From assembly GCA_002104905.1 (NCBI GenBank), contig MCFE01000018.1, positions 62,001 through 126,000 of the forward strand: a DNA stretch of 64,000 bases, given 5' to 3'. The position numbers were made by a program, and so were the translations under genes. This DNA is from Basidiobolus meristosporus CBS 931.73 (taxonomy: Eukaryota; Basidiobolomycota; Basidiobolomycetes; Basidiobolales; Basidiobolaceae). A model generated the notes under the pieces. That model was given only the letters and a program-made list of their open reading frames with translations, did not search any database and had not been told where the DNA came from. Shown here in pieces: positions 23,002 through 34,268 of this stretch; position 1 is the first letter of the stretch, and every line of letters starts with the position of its first letter.

Positions 23002-26000
23002 CACCCCCTCAACTAAATAATTTCTTAATCCCAATTTCTCTCTAAGGATCTCAAACTGTGGCCTAGCTAGTGGTTTTGTCAATATGTCTGCCACCATTTT
23101 GTCAGTTGGGCAGTAAACCAGCTCCACTAAGTTATTTTCTACAGCTTCCCTCACAAAGTGATGCTGTATATCAATGTGCTTAGTTCTGGCTTGATTAGTA
23201 GGATTTCTAGCTAATGAAATACAACTTTGATTATCCTTGTAAATACATGTTGGTTCACCTGAATTAAAACCTAAGTCTTTGAATAATTTTTGTAGACATA
23301 TAGCCTCCTTAGTTGCTTGACATGCAGCCATATATTTGGCTTCAGTTGTAGATAGTGCCACAGTTGGTTGTTTCTTGCAATTCCAAGTAATAGCTGCACC
23401 AGCACAAAGAAATACATAGCCTGTGGAGCGTCTGTCAATCAGATCCCTACCGCAATCTGAATCACTATAACCATCAAATTCATGCCTATTAGCTGCTCCA
23501 GAGTATTCCAGTACCATATTTATGGTACCTTGTAGATATCTGAAAATCCGCTTAACTGCTGCAATTTGATCTGATCCATAATTCTGCATGAATTGACTGA
23601 CTATTCCAACTGCTACTACAATATCTGGACGTGTAGACACCATCAAGTACATTAGGCTACCAACCATTGATTGATAGGGAAAGTTTTGGTCCATATTTGA
23701 GCCGTTTTCATCTATAACTGGCTGAGATTTGCTTAATTTCAGGTTATTGTCCATAGGGGTTGCTGCAGGCTAGCCATTTTCCATTTTGAAGCATCTAAGA
23801 ATGTCCCTGATGTACTTAGACTGATTCAGCACAATTTTCTGCATAGGTATGTCAAATTTGACCTCAATTCCAAGAAAATAGCTCAATTTTCCAAGATCTT
23901 TCATCTCAAACTTGCTGAAGAGATCTGATTTTGTCTGTTTAAGTGCCTCTTGATCACTTATAGCTATAATTAGGTTGTCCACATAAAGAACTAGGATGAT
24001 CACACCCTTTTTGAGCTGTTTCACATATATACTGTGATCTGCAGTGCTACAAGAAAACCCAATTTCCTCTAGATATGTGTCAATCTTGTTATACCATGCT
24101 CTGGGTGCCTGCTTAAGCCCATACAACAATTTTCTAAGTTTGCACACCTTATGGGGGCTTTTTGGATTGGTAAAACCTTCTGGTTGCTCCATATTTATAG
24201 TTTCTTGCAAATCCCCATTTAGAAAGGCTGTTTGGACGTCCATTTGGTGTAGATCTAGACTGTGTACAGCTGCCAGGGCTAGAGCTGTCCTAATAGAGTT
24301 AAACTTGGCAACCGGAGCAAATGTTTCCTTAAAGTCTAGTCCCTGGATCTGGGAACAGCCTTTAGCTACTAATCTAGCCTTGTACTTATCAATGGCACCA
24401 TTTGAGGTTATCTTGATCTTGTAGACCCATCTACATCCTATTGGCTTTCTCCCATTTGGTAAATCTACCAGTTCCCACGTTTTTGCCTTGATCAGTGATT
24501 GCTACTCCTCCTGCATGGCTTGTTGCCACTTAGTAGCATCTGGACCTTGCATTGCCTGTTCCAGATTCTGAGGTTTGGCACATAAGGCAAGATAAGCTTC
24601 TTCATGATCATTGGATGTCTGCCACCAGGATCCAGGGGCATTTCTTATTCTGGTAGATCTCCTAACTGGGATAATCTGTTCTGATCTGGAACTGGTTGAA
24701 GTATCTTCCATCTCTGGCTGGATTTGGTACATATCTTCTTCATTTGTGTTGATTGCATCATCAGGCAGCTGGCTAATGATTTCCATGGCTTTCTGATCTG
24801 AATTCTCCTCAAATACAACGTCCCTGCTCTTGATCGGCTTCTGAATTTTGCCATCATACACTCTATACCATTTAGTATCTTCACAATACCCTAGAAAGAT
24901 CCCTTTTCTACTCATTGGTTCCAACTTTGAGCTTTTTTGTCAGGGATGTGATAAAAACATCACTGCCAAAGATCCTAAGGTGCTGGAGATCTGGTTTTTT
25001 GCCTGTATATGCTTCAAAGGGTGTAGAATCACGTAGTGCTGTTGTTGGGCATCTGTTCTTGATGTATACAGCAGTAGCAACAGATTCAGCCCAAAACCTG
25101 TAGTCCATTCCCTTATTATGTAGCATAGATCTTCCCATCTCTACTATTGTTCTATTTGCACGTTCTGCTACTCCATTTTGCTGTGGAGTATGAGGAACTG
25201 TGGTCTGTTGAAGTATACCATTAGACAAGCGGTATTTTGCAAACTCCTTTGAGCAGTATTCTCCTCCATTGTCACTTCATAGTACCTTCAATTTACACCC
25301 AGTTTGTGTTTCTGCCATGTTCCTGAAGTGCTTAGACGTCTCTAAAGCTTCATCCTTTGTTTTGAGAAAGTACACCCATGTATATCTTGTCTTGTCATCA
25401 ATAAACATCATAAAGTATCTCTTGGCTCCAAAGGACAGTGTTCTCATGGGGCCACATATGTCTGAGTTTACAATAGCCAATATTTTGGTGGTATTGATGC
25501 CTTCTGAGCTCTTGAAATGTTGCCTAGCTTGTTTGCCATATGAACATCCCTTGCAAACATTCAATTTGATTGGAATTGAGTACTTTAGGCCCAAAACAAG
25601 CTGATTTTTCACCAATTGGCTCATTTTCTGTTCCCCAATGTGTCCTAGCCTCCAATGCCACGTCTCCCAGTTGGTTTCATCAGTTTCAGCAATGTTGACA
25701 TACTCAGGTACAATGATCTTGCATTGTAACTTGTATATATTGTGATCTCTGATTCCCAAAGCTAATTTTTGTCCATTTTCACTCAATATTGAGCAGCTCA
25801 GCTTAGTAAAAACAAATTTCAGTCCCTGAGTAGTTGCTTTACTGACTGAGAGTAGGTTCTTAGCTATTCCAGGTACATAGAGTACTTCAGTCAGTTTTGC
25901 TGTTGTTGCCCCTGAGTTATCACTCATATTTAGTTGTATAGACCCACTGGTGGTAGCTTCCAATGCAGAGTTATCTCCCAGATAAACCTTTCTTACAAGA

Positions 26001-26908
26001 ATAGTCTTTAAGTTGCTGAACCAATCCTTTATACCACAAATATGCTGTGATGCTCCAGAGTCAATATACCATTCATTACTTTGGTTACTTGCACTCTCTT
26101 GTACAGTGACAAATAACTGTTCATCAGTAGTTATATGGTTTGCCTGCTCTAGTTTCTGTTTTTTGTCTGCTTGTTTCTTCTTGCATTCTCTTGCCCAGTG
26201 TCCTGGCTTCTTACAGTAGTTACAGCAGCCAGGTTTTCTTTGGTTTTGTTGCTTTCCCTTCTTTTCTGTATTCCTTTCTGAACTGAATAAAGCATTGTCT
26301 TCAATTTTCTCTGCTTGATCATTACGTCTGAGTTCTTCATGGAGAAGTCTTCCTTTGACATAGTCTAAAGTCAAGTTGTCTTCTCTGCTTTCAAAAGAAA
26401 GTATGAGTGGCTCATACTTGTCTGGTAGGCTGCAAAGCAGACAGAGTATCTTTTCTTCATCATATACACCCGCATTAATACTGTAAAGTTCTTCTGCTAG
26501 TGTCTCCATTCTGGTAATGAGTTGTAGCATGTCATCATCTGGCTTTTTTCTCATGTTGAAGAACTTTTGTTTCAAATAAAGCTTGCTTGATACTGACTTT
26601 GCTCTAAAGATCTTCTCTAAGGATTCCCATGCTGCTTTGGCAGTATTTGAGGCATGGATTTGTCCAATGAAGGAGTCTTGCACATTGATGCATATTGCAT
26701 TGAAGGCCTTTCTCTCCTTCTCTTGAAACTTCTCCGCATCTTCTGCTGTTCCTTTGGGCTCAACTTCCTTTTCTGTTACTATGTTCCAAAGCTTTCTTTC
26801 CTCAAGGTAGATCTGCATCTTGATTCTCCAAAGTCTGTAGTTCTTCCCATCAAACCTCTCCTTTACAGGGAAGATGTTGGTATTGCTTTGTTTGCTGGTA
26901 GAAGTCAT
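22996..26908 (-). pseudogene. Copia gag-pol polyprotein, broken at four or more sites
   Basis: ATG at 26,908. Gag with zinc knuckle (CNYCKKPGHWAREC), protease WYIDSGASQH, integrase HHCC (HWRLGH..CKGC), IVNSDICGPM and DNGGEY, RT (AFLNGDLQETINMEQPEGF), RNase H and the usual end EGVC. Defects: TGA at about 25,277 where Arg precedes SDNGGEY, a one-base frame change near 24,930, TAG at 24,502-24,504 and TAG at 23,770-23,772. The RT catalytic YVDD reads YVDN, which alone should abolish polymerase activity. One frame apparently encoded the whole polyprotein. Confidence 0.94.
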
Positions 26909-26931
26909 CTTTAGAATAGATTAAGGCAATT

Positions 26932-26944
26932 GGGGCTCATAACC
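26932..26944 (-). other. Copia primer-binding site (tRNA anticodon-arm type)
   Basis: Plus-strand GGGGCTCATAACC abuts the LTR. GGGCUCAUAACCC is an anticodon stem-loop with a CAU anticodon, so the element-sense site is complementary to the middle of a tRNA-Met rather than its 3' end. Drosophila copia and yeast Ty5 use such internal initiator-Met fragments. Confidence 0.75.
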
Positions 26945-27313
26945 TGTTGCAATTTGAGAAGTGATTTGGATATAAGGAACTTATCAAGAAATAGTGATAA
27001 TAGTTGAACTATTGTTTATTCATAAAGAAGCTCAGTATTTATACCTTTGTAGAAGTAATACAGCTGCAACACTAAGTAGGGAGGGTTTCTCAATATTCAG
27101 GAGCATTCTGTAACAGTTTCAGGGTTAGTACATAACGTTTGGTAATAGTGCTAATTTGATCCTGACTATAGGGGAATAATCATAAGATCATATATCTGGA
27201 GAAAGTGGCAAAGTTAAGGCAGTAAATGAGTCCTAAAGTGACTAAGACTAGCCTAGAATGGTTAAGTAAATTTTTAGCTGCTGAATGATACCAAATAGTC
27301 CAATATTTCAACA
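26945..27313 (-). repeat. Copia 5' LTR (LTR-C)
   Basis: 369 bp partner of 22,633-23,001; TATAAATA in element sense at about 27,036-27,043. Confidence 0.94.
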
Positions 27314-27318
27314 GTTGC

Positions 27319-27968
27319 ATGATGCATCCCATAGGGAAAAATCAGCAGTAACATTGGTTCTCCCAAGTACTTCAAATGAAACCATTTAGATGTTGAAGTG
27401 CTAGAGAGATATATTGGATGTGAAATGGAAATTTAGAAGAGTTATATGTTATTCTTAATTGATTCATTGAGTTACAACACAGTATTGGTACTTATTACAG
27501 AACTATGTAAATGTAGCAATTGTTCATTTTTAGAGGAATCTCAGGAGCTCATGTGCTAAGTTTCGGCTCATTTGGGCAAGCTTCAAATTTCCCCAAAATT
27601 CTGTACTTTACTAATTCCTAATAATTAGCGTATATCTTGCAAACTAATTTCCAAGTTGATATTCTGAAATATATTGCTTAACCAAGCACTAATTCATAAT
27701 ATAATAATAATTAGGCTGACTCATAATTTTTTCCACAGCTAATGCCAGTATACATATTTATAAGTACCAAAATTTATCACTAATGTTTCAGTTTCAAGTC
27801 TCAACTCATTATTAGTTCATCTTAGACAACCTCCATCCATCAGCTTACAAGCACAGCCCAGACCAGATAAATCAACATTGGATCTATTCAAGCACTTACC
27901 ATATAATTCAAATTTGGTCTATGTATCTACAACAAGTCTTAATACATATGAAAGGGCACTATTCATTA
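27319..27968. other. AT-rich stretch without a recognisable gene
   Basis: The first ~40 bases continue the minus-strand frame seen at 22,575-22,632. The rest is AT-rich with runs such as aataataattagg; no protein-like frame or RNA gene was recognised. Confidence 0.4.
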
Positions 27969-28504
27969 GACTTGTACTGTTGAATAGTGCCATATTGGGC
28001 CATGAGTGCCAAGTAATGCCAATATGTGCCAAAGAGGCTGGTAGGCCCAAACTTGATCCCAGATGGTAAAGTTAGTTCTATCTCTTATACTATACCCTCT
28101 GTGCTGGAGAAACTTAGTCTTAACCTTATTTCTAGGACTAAATGTGTGCATGATGTGTTAGAGCTCAGAAGAGCTGAAGACATGCATTGGGTACTCAATA
28201 CCCATATTGCTCTGAATCTAGCTCCTAAGGCATGTAACAGGTTACAATAATATGTGGCACCCACATGATCCACTGGCACTATCTGGCACTTCAGGTGGTT
28301 TGCATAGGTATTACTTTAGGGCTAATTTCAAGATATAGTGCTAGATAGTGCCTGGAGACCAAGACAGTAACATGTATTGCAGTAGGCACAAGGGCTACTT
28401 TGCTTGATGACAGAGTTTTTTTTACACTCTGTGGCTAAATATAAGTCTACTTGGCCTATTGGGTAAACTATGGCATTATTTAGCATTATCCAATGAAGCA
28501 AGTC
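27969..28504. mobile_element. Fold-back element copy 3, internally deleted
   Basis: Same ends (GACTTGTACTGTTGAATAGT.. and ..CAATGAAGCAAGTC) as copies 1 and 2, but 536 bp because part of the right arm is missing. Flanks CATTA and TATCA fit a diverged 5 bp duplication. Confidence 0.8.
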
Positions 28505-29461
28505 TATCAGTCTATCAGAGCTGGATATTTCAGAGAGTCAACATATATGACAGAATTCAAGAAGAAATCTGGGGGATGAGTTCCACATCAAGATGCCAGC
28601 AGATGTATGAATGAAGGTATTTGACAAGACAAGTATTGAAACAAGAATGAGCTAAGAATGTTGTGATTTGAAGAGGAGTCTAAGGGCAAACATTTCCATC
28701 TACAATTTGTACAGTATGAACCAGGTACATTTGTTTATGCCTCAACTTCAATAATCAAGGAGATTTTGAACAAGTTTTTGACTAAAATGACTAATGTACT
28801 GTGTGACATATTGGTAAATCCAATTAGCTTCCAAGAGCAATATACTAAGGACTCTTCAAGACAATAGTTCCAAAACATCTAATCAAGAGTACATGAGCAC
28901 CTTGAAGAATTCAAAGGTGAGCTTCAAGAAGAAGATCACTGACTATAACCAACTGCTTCTAGATAACACCTGAATGCTTCAGTGGAGTCTTTATAAAGAA
29001 TTGCAACTGCGGCACACTGGCACACATCAATCCAATCAAAAATCAACATTTTTCACAAGAGCACAATGCACCAGGTCATTGTGCATAGTGTCAATGCATG
29101 TGGCAGAAGGCAAAACTACCAGGGCCTGCTCAAATTTGTTGGAGTGGGCATAGTTGTGCTTGCATATAGCATTACCTCTGACTTGGCTAAGGGCCTTGCC
29201 AGCACATCATACTATTCTTGCACATGCTGCTACACCTGGCCATCAACAAGCTACCTCAGGTGGATTGACTAATGATGACCTACTTCCAGTAGGTCCACTA
29301 CTGTTTTGTTTAACAGGTAAAAGAACATGTCAGCATGTAGCACTCCAAGCCGGTTCCAAAACTTTATCTGGTGCTATTCAGAGTGGGCAGGCTGTAGCAT
29401 TGCACTTGTCAATTGTGTGGCAAGTCACTAACTAGAAGTACCCAAGTAGCCAGGATGATAG
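28505..29461. other. Unrecognised sequence, possibly a decayed coding relic
   Basis: Plus-strand frames between about 28,560 and 28,950 show protein-like runs (HLQFVQYEPGTFVYASTS, DILVNPISFQEQYTKDSS) broken by stops and frame changes. I cannot assign a family. 28,960-29,461 has no clear frame. Confidence 0.3.
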
Positions 29462-29830
29462 TGTTGTGATCTATCACTTGAATATTTAAGTTAGATCAGT
29501 TTTTAGTTCCATCAATTAGTTTTATGTTTATACTATCTGTATATCAGTGTTATCTATCCAATCAGTAGTATTAGTCAGCAGATGAATCTGCATATTCTTA
29601 TTGGACAGAGATAGGTATATTCAGTATGACCTAATTGGGTGATGATGACACAATCAAATGAGTCATCAGCTACCACTTACATTAGGAAATCCAATTAGTC
29701 CTCAATTGATCTGGTAAAATGTATACAAGGAGCTGTTGGAGCCTAAATAAAAGTCAGCTCAAGTTTCAATGACTACAATACTAGCTGAGCTCCCTGTTCC
29801 TCTACAACTCTTATATCAAGAATTATAACA
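29462..29830 (+). repeat. Solo Ty3 LTR
   Basis: 369 bp, TGTTGTGATC..ATTATAACA, flanked by ATAG at 29,458-29,461 and 29,831-29,834 (4 bp duplication). No internal sequence. Confidence 0.88.
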
Positions 29831-30639
29831 ATAGTCAACAAAAGAAGTGGTCTAGGCATGAAAAGTGAATTGCCACCAAATACTTCTGTAGTGATCCTGG
29901 TGAGAAAAGAGACAAGGGGAAATGATGTAATCATGTTGACTTCCTATGATTTTCCATAACACAAACAAGATGATATGTTTGCAATTTAAATCAAGCCATT
30001 GGAAACCAATGATAGTTAATTTCTTGATAAAAGTAATATCTAAGTTGTCTTGCACTTGAGACAAAACCCTTTTGAGTAAACACTTTGCATATATGCATCG
30101 TCTATAATACTAGTGCAGCTATTTCATCTATCTTGTAGCTACCTGGTTACCTGTGTGCTAGCTATGACACTTTGTCCAATAAATAAAGCCCAGGTATTAT
30201 TTGCAGAGTAGGCCAGCTCTGATACTTTATGGCAAATGAGGTAGCTTGTGTGTGAGTGAATTAGCTAATTAGGAGCTAACATATTTGGAAACTTTTGGAC
30301 CAATATGCCAGTGACATGATGTCAAAGCAGAATAACTGTAGCCCATATGATAAGTATTAGTATGGGTTATAGTGCAATATGCATTTGTTTGCATTTGAGT
30401 TACAGCAAGATATCTATATGCCAGATCTTACCTACAATAGTAGTGGTATCAAATTGTGCATTTGATACAGACATTATAAGTTGGTGTAATAATTCATGCC
30501 AACCTCATTATGTCAAATTGTTCAATATGTGCAAGATTGCCCCACATGGTGCAAAATTGGCCAAAAGCAATCTTGCCTACTGGTACTACAATATGGCACC
30601 CAGTGGCTTTTAAAGACCTATGATTATACTACACACCCT
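29831..30639. other. Intergenic sequence, nothing recognised
   Basis: AT-rich. The longest frame (30,347-30,613) lacks motifs and has a Cys/Ser/Ile composition typical of chance frames. Confidence 0.4.
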
Positions 30640-30767
30640 AGCACATTAGAGTAAAACAGGTCTAACACCAATCCAGGGCATCCAGTCCTTGTATTGTATT
30701 GTTGCATATACATATGGATATTAATTGGAGCTTGCTAGAAATACCTCAGGAAGCATATATATTAGGC

Positions 30768-31800
30768 TGTAATATAATTAGTCTAGGGCTTGCTCTGGAA
30801 TGTAGAAGGTAATTGGTTGTATACAACAACTTTCACTTGTTACAATTCTTGATATAAGAGCTATAGAGGTATAAAGAGTTTAGCTAGAATTGCATTACTA
30901 AAACTTGAACTGAACTTTATTGTGGTTCCACTAGCTCCTTATATACACTTTGCAAGCTCAACTGCTGATTAATTGTATTTCTCAATGTAGGTTGTGGCTG
31001 ATGGCTCATTTAATTGCATTGCCATCACCCAGTTAGATCCTACTTAATATATCTTTTTCTCTCTGGTAAGAATCCACTGAGCCATCTGCTGACTAATACT
31101 ACTTATTTGATAGAAAACACTTATATACTGATAGGCTATACATAAAACTAATTGATTTGACTACAAACTGATCTAACTTACACATTTAAGCAGCAGATCA
31201 TAACACAGTATGCAGATACTTTGATAGCTTATTAGGAGCTTGATGTACTGCTAAAGGTTATAACTTTCACTTTATCTTGAATATTAAGCTTAAGATATAA
31301 TATAGGCAGAGTTGTTAGCCACTATAGCAAAGTTCTGACTTACTGTCAGCTATAGGGCCTAATTACTTTTAAGCTACTTTTCCTTTTTTGGAAGGCACTT
31401 TCCTTTCTGAGGGAACATGGCATATGCTGGAAACTCTGCGCTCCCCCTTAACCTAAGGAGCTGTAGTATAGGGGCCTTAAATGGGATGTCTATATGAGTG
31501 TTTTTGGAGTACAGAGGCTTTTCATTGGGGACTTTCCCAACATGTAGGTAATAGCCTTATTGCAAGCAATATACATAACACAAGAGTATAGTCATTTCAG
31601 CAACACAGATTGGACATAGACTCAGCACCTGTTAAAACTTTACTGTATTTGATCAGCTAGATCAAAAGTTACCTCCAATTGAAATTACCATAGTGTGCAT
31701 AGCAGTGGAGGGCTAGTATATTTGGCTGTTAAACTCCTTTTACCTTGACTCCTTGAATACTGCCTCAAGTGAAATATTACGGTAATGGTACACTCTCCAG
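30768..31800 (-). repeat. Diverged LTR-A copy 4
   Basis: Follows LTR-A in reverse orientation (agtctagggcttgctctgga, ctttccttt..gg blocks, accatagt) with many changes. It contains a Ty3 solo LTR at 30,838-31,205. The right boundary is approximate. Confidence 0.6.
30838..31205 (-). repeat. Solo Ty3 LTR nested in LTR-A
   Basis: 368 bp, TGTTACAATTC..CATAACA. Flanks CACT and CAGT suggest a 4 bp duplication with one change; the corresponding site in intact LTR-A reads CAGT. Confidence 0.88.
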
Positions 31801-31916
31801 TGTTACAGACACCCTCAAATATCTAAAAAATTGTTTAATTTTCTCAATATCTCAAGGGGCTCATTCAACCTGAACTGCCCAGTTACAGCTTGTTCATTGG
31901 TGTAGGGGGACTGTTG

Positions 31917-32092
31917 AATACTTTCCATTACCACAGAGGACAGTGTACTAAAGCTTCCAAAGTCAAAACAACTGTATACTCCACCAGCAGGGGCATGATA
32001 AGTATGAAGCTCTGGTCAATAGTTACAAACACAGAAAAGTGTATCTACCTGTAGAATAACAAACTTGGGAAAGAATCAAACATAGAGCAACT
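31917..32092 (-). repeat. LTR-A end and LTR-B fragment
   Basis: tactttccattaccaca (about 31,920-31,936) is the terminal block of LTR-A. 31,940-32,092 matches LTR-B in reverse (caaaacaactgta..ctccaccagcaggg; gtcaatagttacaaa). Both are short remnants. Confidence 0.6.
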
Positions 32093-32189
32093 TGAGTTTC
32101 TTCTTTGTAGCATATTTTTACAACAGTGGTAGGATTGATGTGGCAATTTTGCAGCACCTAATAGAGTCTGGGTGTCACATAGAACTGGC

Positions 32190-32399
32190 TTAAGAAGGTC
32201 TCAAGAGCATGTGTGCTGAGTATGGGGCTGTTTGGACAACTTTCAGAATTTTCATGTTTTGGGTACCTGATACTTTGGTGAGAATATTTTAAGTAAGTTC
32301 TAACAAGGAATATAGTCAATATTCCATAAGAGCTCTAGGTACTGATACAAGTGACTAAGTTAGGTGCATATTTTGGGGGAATTAGCAGCTTTTATAACA
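32190..32399 (-). repeat. Truncated copia LTR (LTR-D related)
   Basis: Matches the right part of LTR-D (catgtgtg..ttggggctgtttggacaac; gggtacctgatacttt; ending ttataaca), followed by a purine-tract complement (ctgccactcag) and copia pol. The left part and the 100 bp before it (32,093-32,189) are not recognised. Confidence 0.7.
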
Positions 32400-34268
32400 C
32401 TGCCACTCAGCTAAATGCTCATGTTGACTAGTCCTAATTTTGGCATGCTATATTCATATTTTCTCTAGCAAATTGTTTGGTAAATATGTCTGCAATCATT
32501 TGATTTGTAGGACAATATACTAAGTTAGCCAGGTTATTCTCTATAGCTTCATGTATGAAACAGGGGCTGATGTCTATGCTCATAGCTCTAGCATGAAAAG
32601 TTGGATTTCTATCTAATTGTATACTGCCTTAGCTATCTTGAAATAAAGTAATAGGTATTTTTGACATAAGCCTATATCTTTGAAAAGCTTTCATAACCAC
32701 ATTGCTTCTTTTGCAGCTTCACAGGCTGCCCTATACTCTGCCTCTGTTGTAGACAGTGCTATGGTTGGTTGCTTTCTTGACTTCCATGATATTGGTCCTT
32801 TTGTGTGAAAGTATCCTTTGTCCACAAGTCTTGATTTGTATCTTTTAATTGTACCATCAGCCTTGTATTTTGTCATGAAGTCCCATCTACATCCAATTGA
32901 TTTTTGATTGACTGGTAACTTGTCTAAGTCCCAAGCTTGAATACCCCTTGCAGCCTGATACTCCTCAGTCATTTCAAATCTCCAAAGCTTTATTGGGGTG
33001 CTATTTAGAGCCTCCTTCACAGCCAGGGGTGCATTAATATGCACTGGATAGACATAGGTTAAGCTTGTACCCTCATTGATATAGTAATATGGGCTATTTC
33101 TGGTTTAGTTGGATTACCTGGCTTGTGACACTGGTATGACCACTTCTAAGATATTTTTAGGCACTGAATCAGCCTGAACCATGGTTGAGAATCCTCAGGA
33201 TTAAGAAAATTCTCATTGCTTTAGTCTAATTCAATCCTGACAATAGGTGGATTTGAGATCAGATTTTTTTGCAATCATCCAATGTCATTTTTCATGAGAT
33301 TTTTAAGTTTCAGTAAAGAGCACATCCCTGGACTTGATCAACTTCTTTGCTTTGGTATTGTAGAGTCTGCACACTTTACACTCATTGCAATAGCCCAAAA
33401 ATATGCATTATACACTTTCTAGCTCCAATTTTTGCCTGATTTCTGGTCAGTTTCTATGCATATACTGTGCACCCAAATATTGTTGGATGCTCTGCGCTTG
33501 GTTTGTATCCATACCATGCCTCAAATGGAGTAGAATCATCAAGTATTCTGCTATAACTCCTAGTTGTAACGTACACCACTGTGGCACTGATTCTGCCCAA
33601 AAATTATAGGTTAATTCTTGATCATGGATTATGCTCTTGTCATATCTATTATTGATTTTCTTGCACATTCTGCTACTCTATTTTACTGTGGGCATATGGC
33701 CCAGGAGTCTCTTGCTTTCACCTATGAATATTGCAGAAGTGGATGAAGAATTCTGAGGTATATTCTCCACCATTATCATAATGTCTTTTCTTAATTTTTC
33801 AACAGTTTCTCTCTCCGCTATGGCTTTGAGCTCCCTGAGCTTAGACAGAGCTTCTTCCTATATTTCCATGATGTAGACCCACACGTATCTTGTATAATCA
33901 CCAATAAAAGGGCTCAAACACTTCACCCTATCTATGTACAAACTTTGCATAGGTCCACACACATGAGAGTGGGTTAGATCTAACTATTTCTTGGTTTGAT
34001 TAACCTAGGGCTCTTGAACAGATGACTGGTATGTTTCCCATATATGTAAGCTTGAAGGTGCTCCAAATTAGCTGGGGGATTAATTTTTACTCCAGAAATT
34101 AGCTAATCTATGATCACTTTGTGCAAATAATCAAAACTGATGTGTCCAAATCTCTGGTGCAAGAGCATTGGTGTTTCTTCATTTAAGTTACTTATATTGG
34201 TCTCCAGATATGATGGAATATAGGTCAAATTGTATAGATTCTGAACTTTGATACCCAAGGCAATATGG

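Larger units (their letters stand above)
22633..27313 (-). mobile_element. Full-length Ty1/copia retrotransposon with target duplication
   Basis: LTRs 22,633-23,001 and 26,945-27,313 (369 bp each, nearly identical by eye), purine tract GAGGGGGTG (plus 23,002-23,010), primer site 26,932-26,944, and a perfect 5 bp duplication GTTGC at 22,628-22,632 and 27,314-27,318. Internal order gag-PR-IN-RT-RNase H. The near-identical LTRs suggest a fairly recent insertion, yet the coding region is broken. Confidence 0.95.
30640..31916 (-). pseudogene. Tnp2-type transposase fragment split by an LTR-A copy
   Basis: 30,640-30,767 and 31,815-31,916 match consecutive parts of the tnp2 pseudogene (37,780-37,990; shared blocks atattaattggagc, tctcaa.gggctcatt and acttggtcat-like runs). 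Between them lies a diverged minus-oriented LTR-A. Neither piece retains a usable frame. Confidence 0.65.

Noticed and set aside
29154-29435. 93-codon plus-strand frame
   Set aside because: No motif, no clear start context, and composition close to random; surrounding DNA is repeat-rich.
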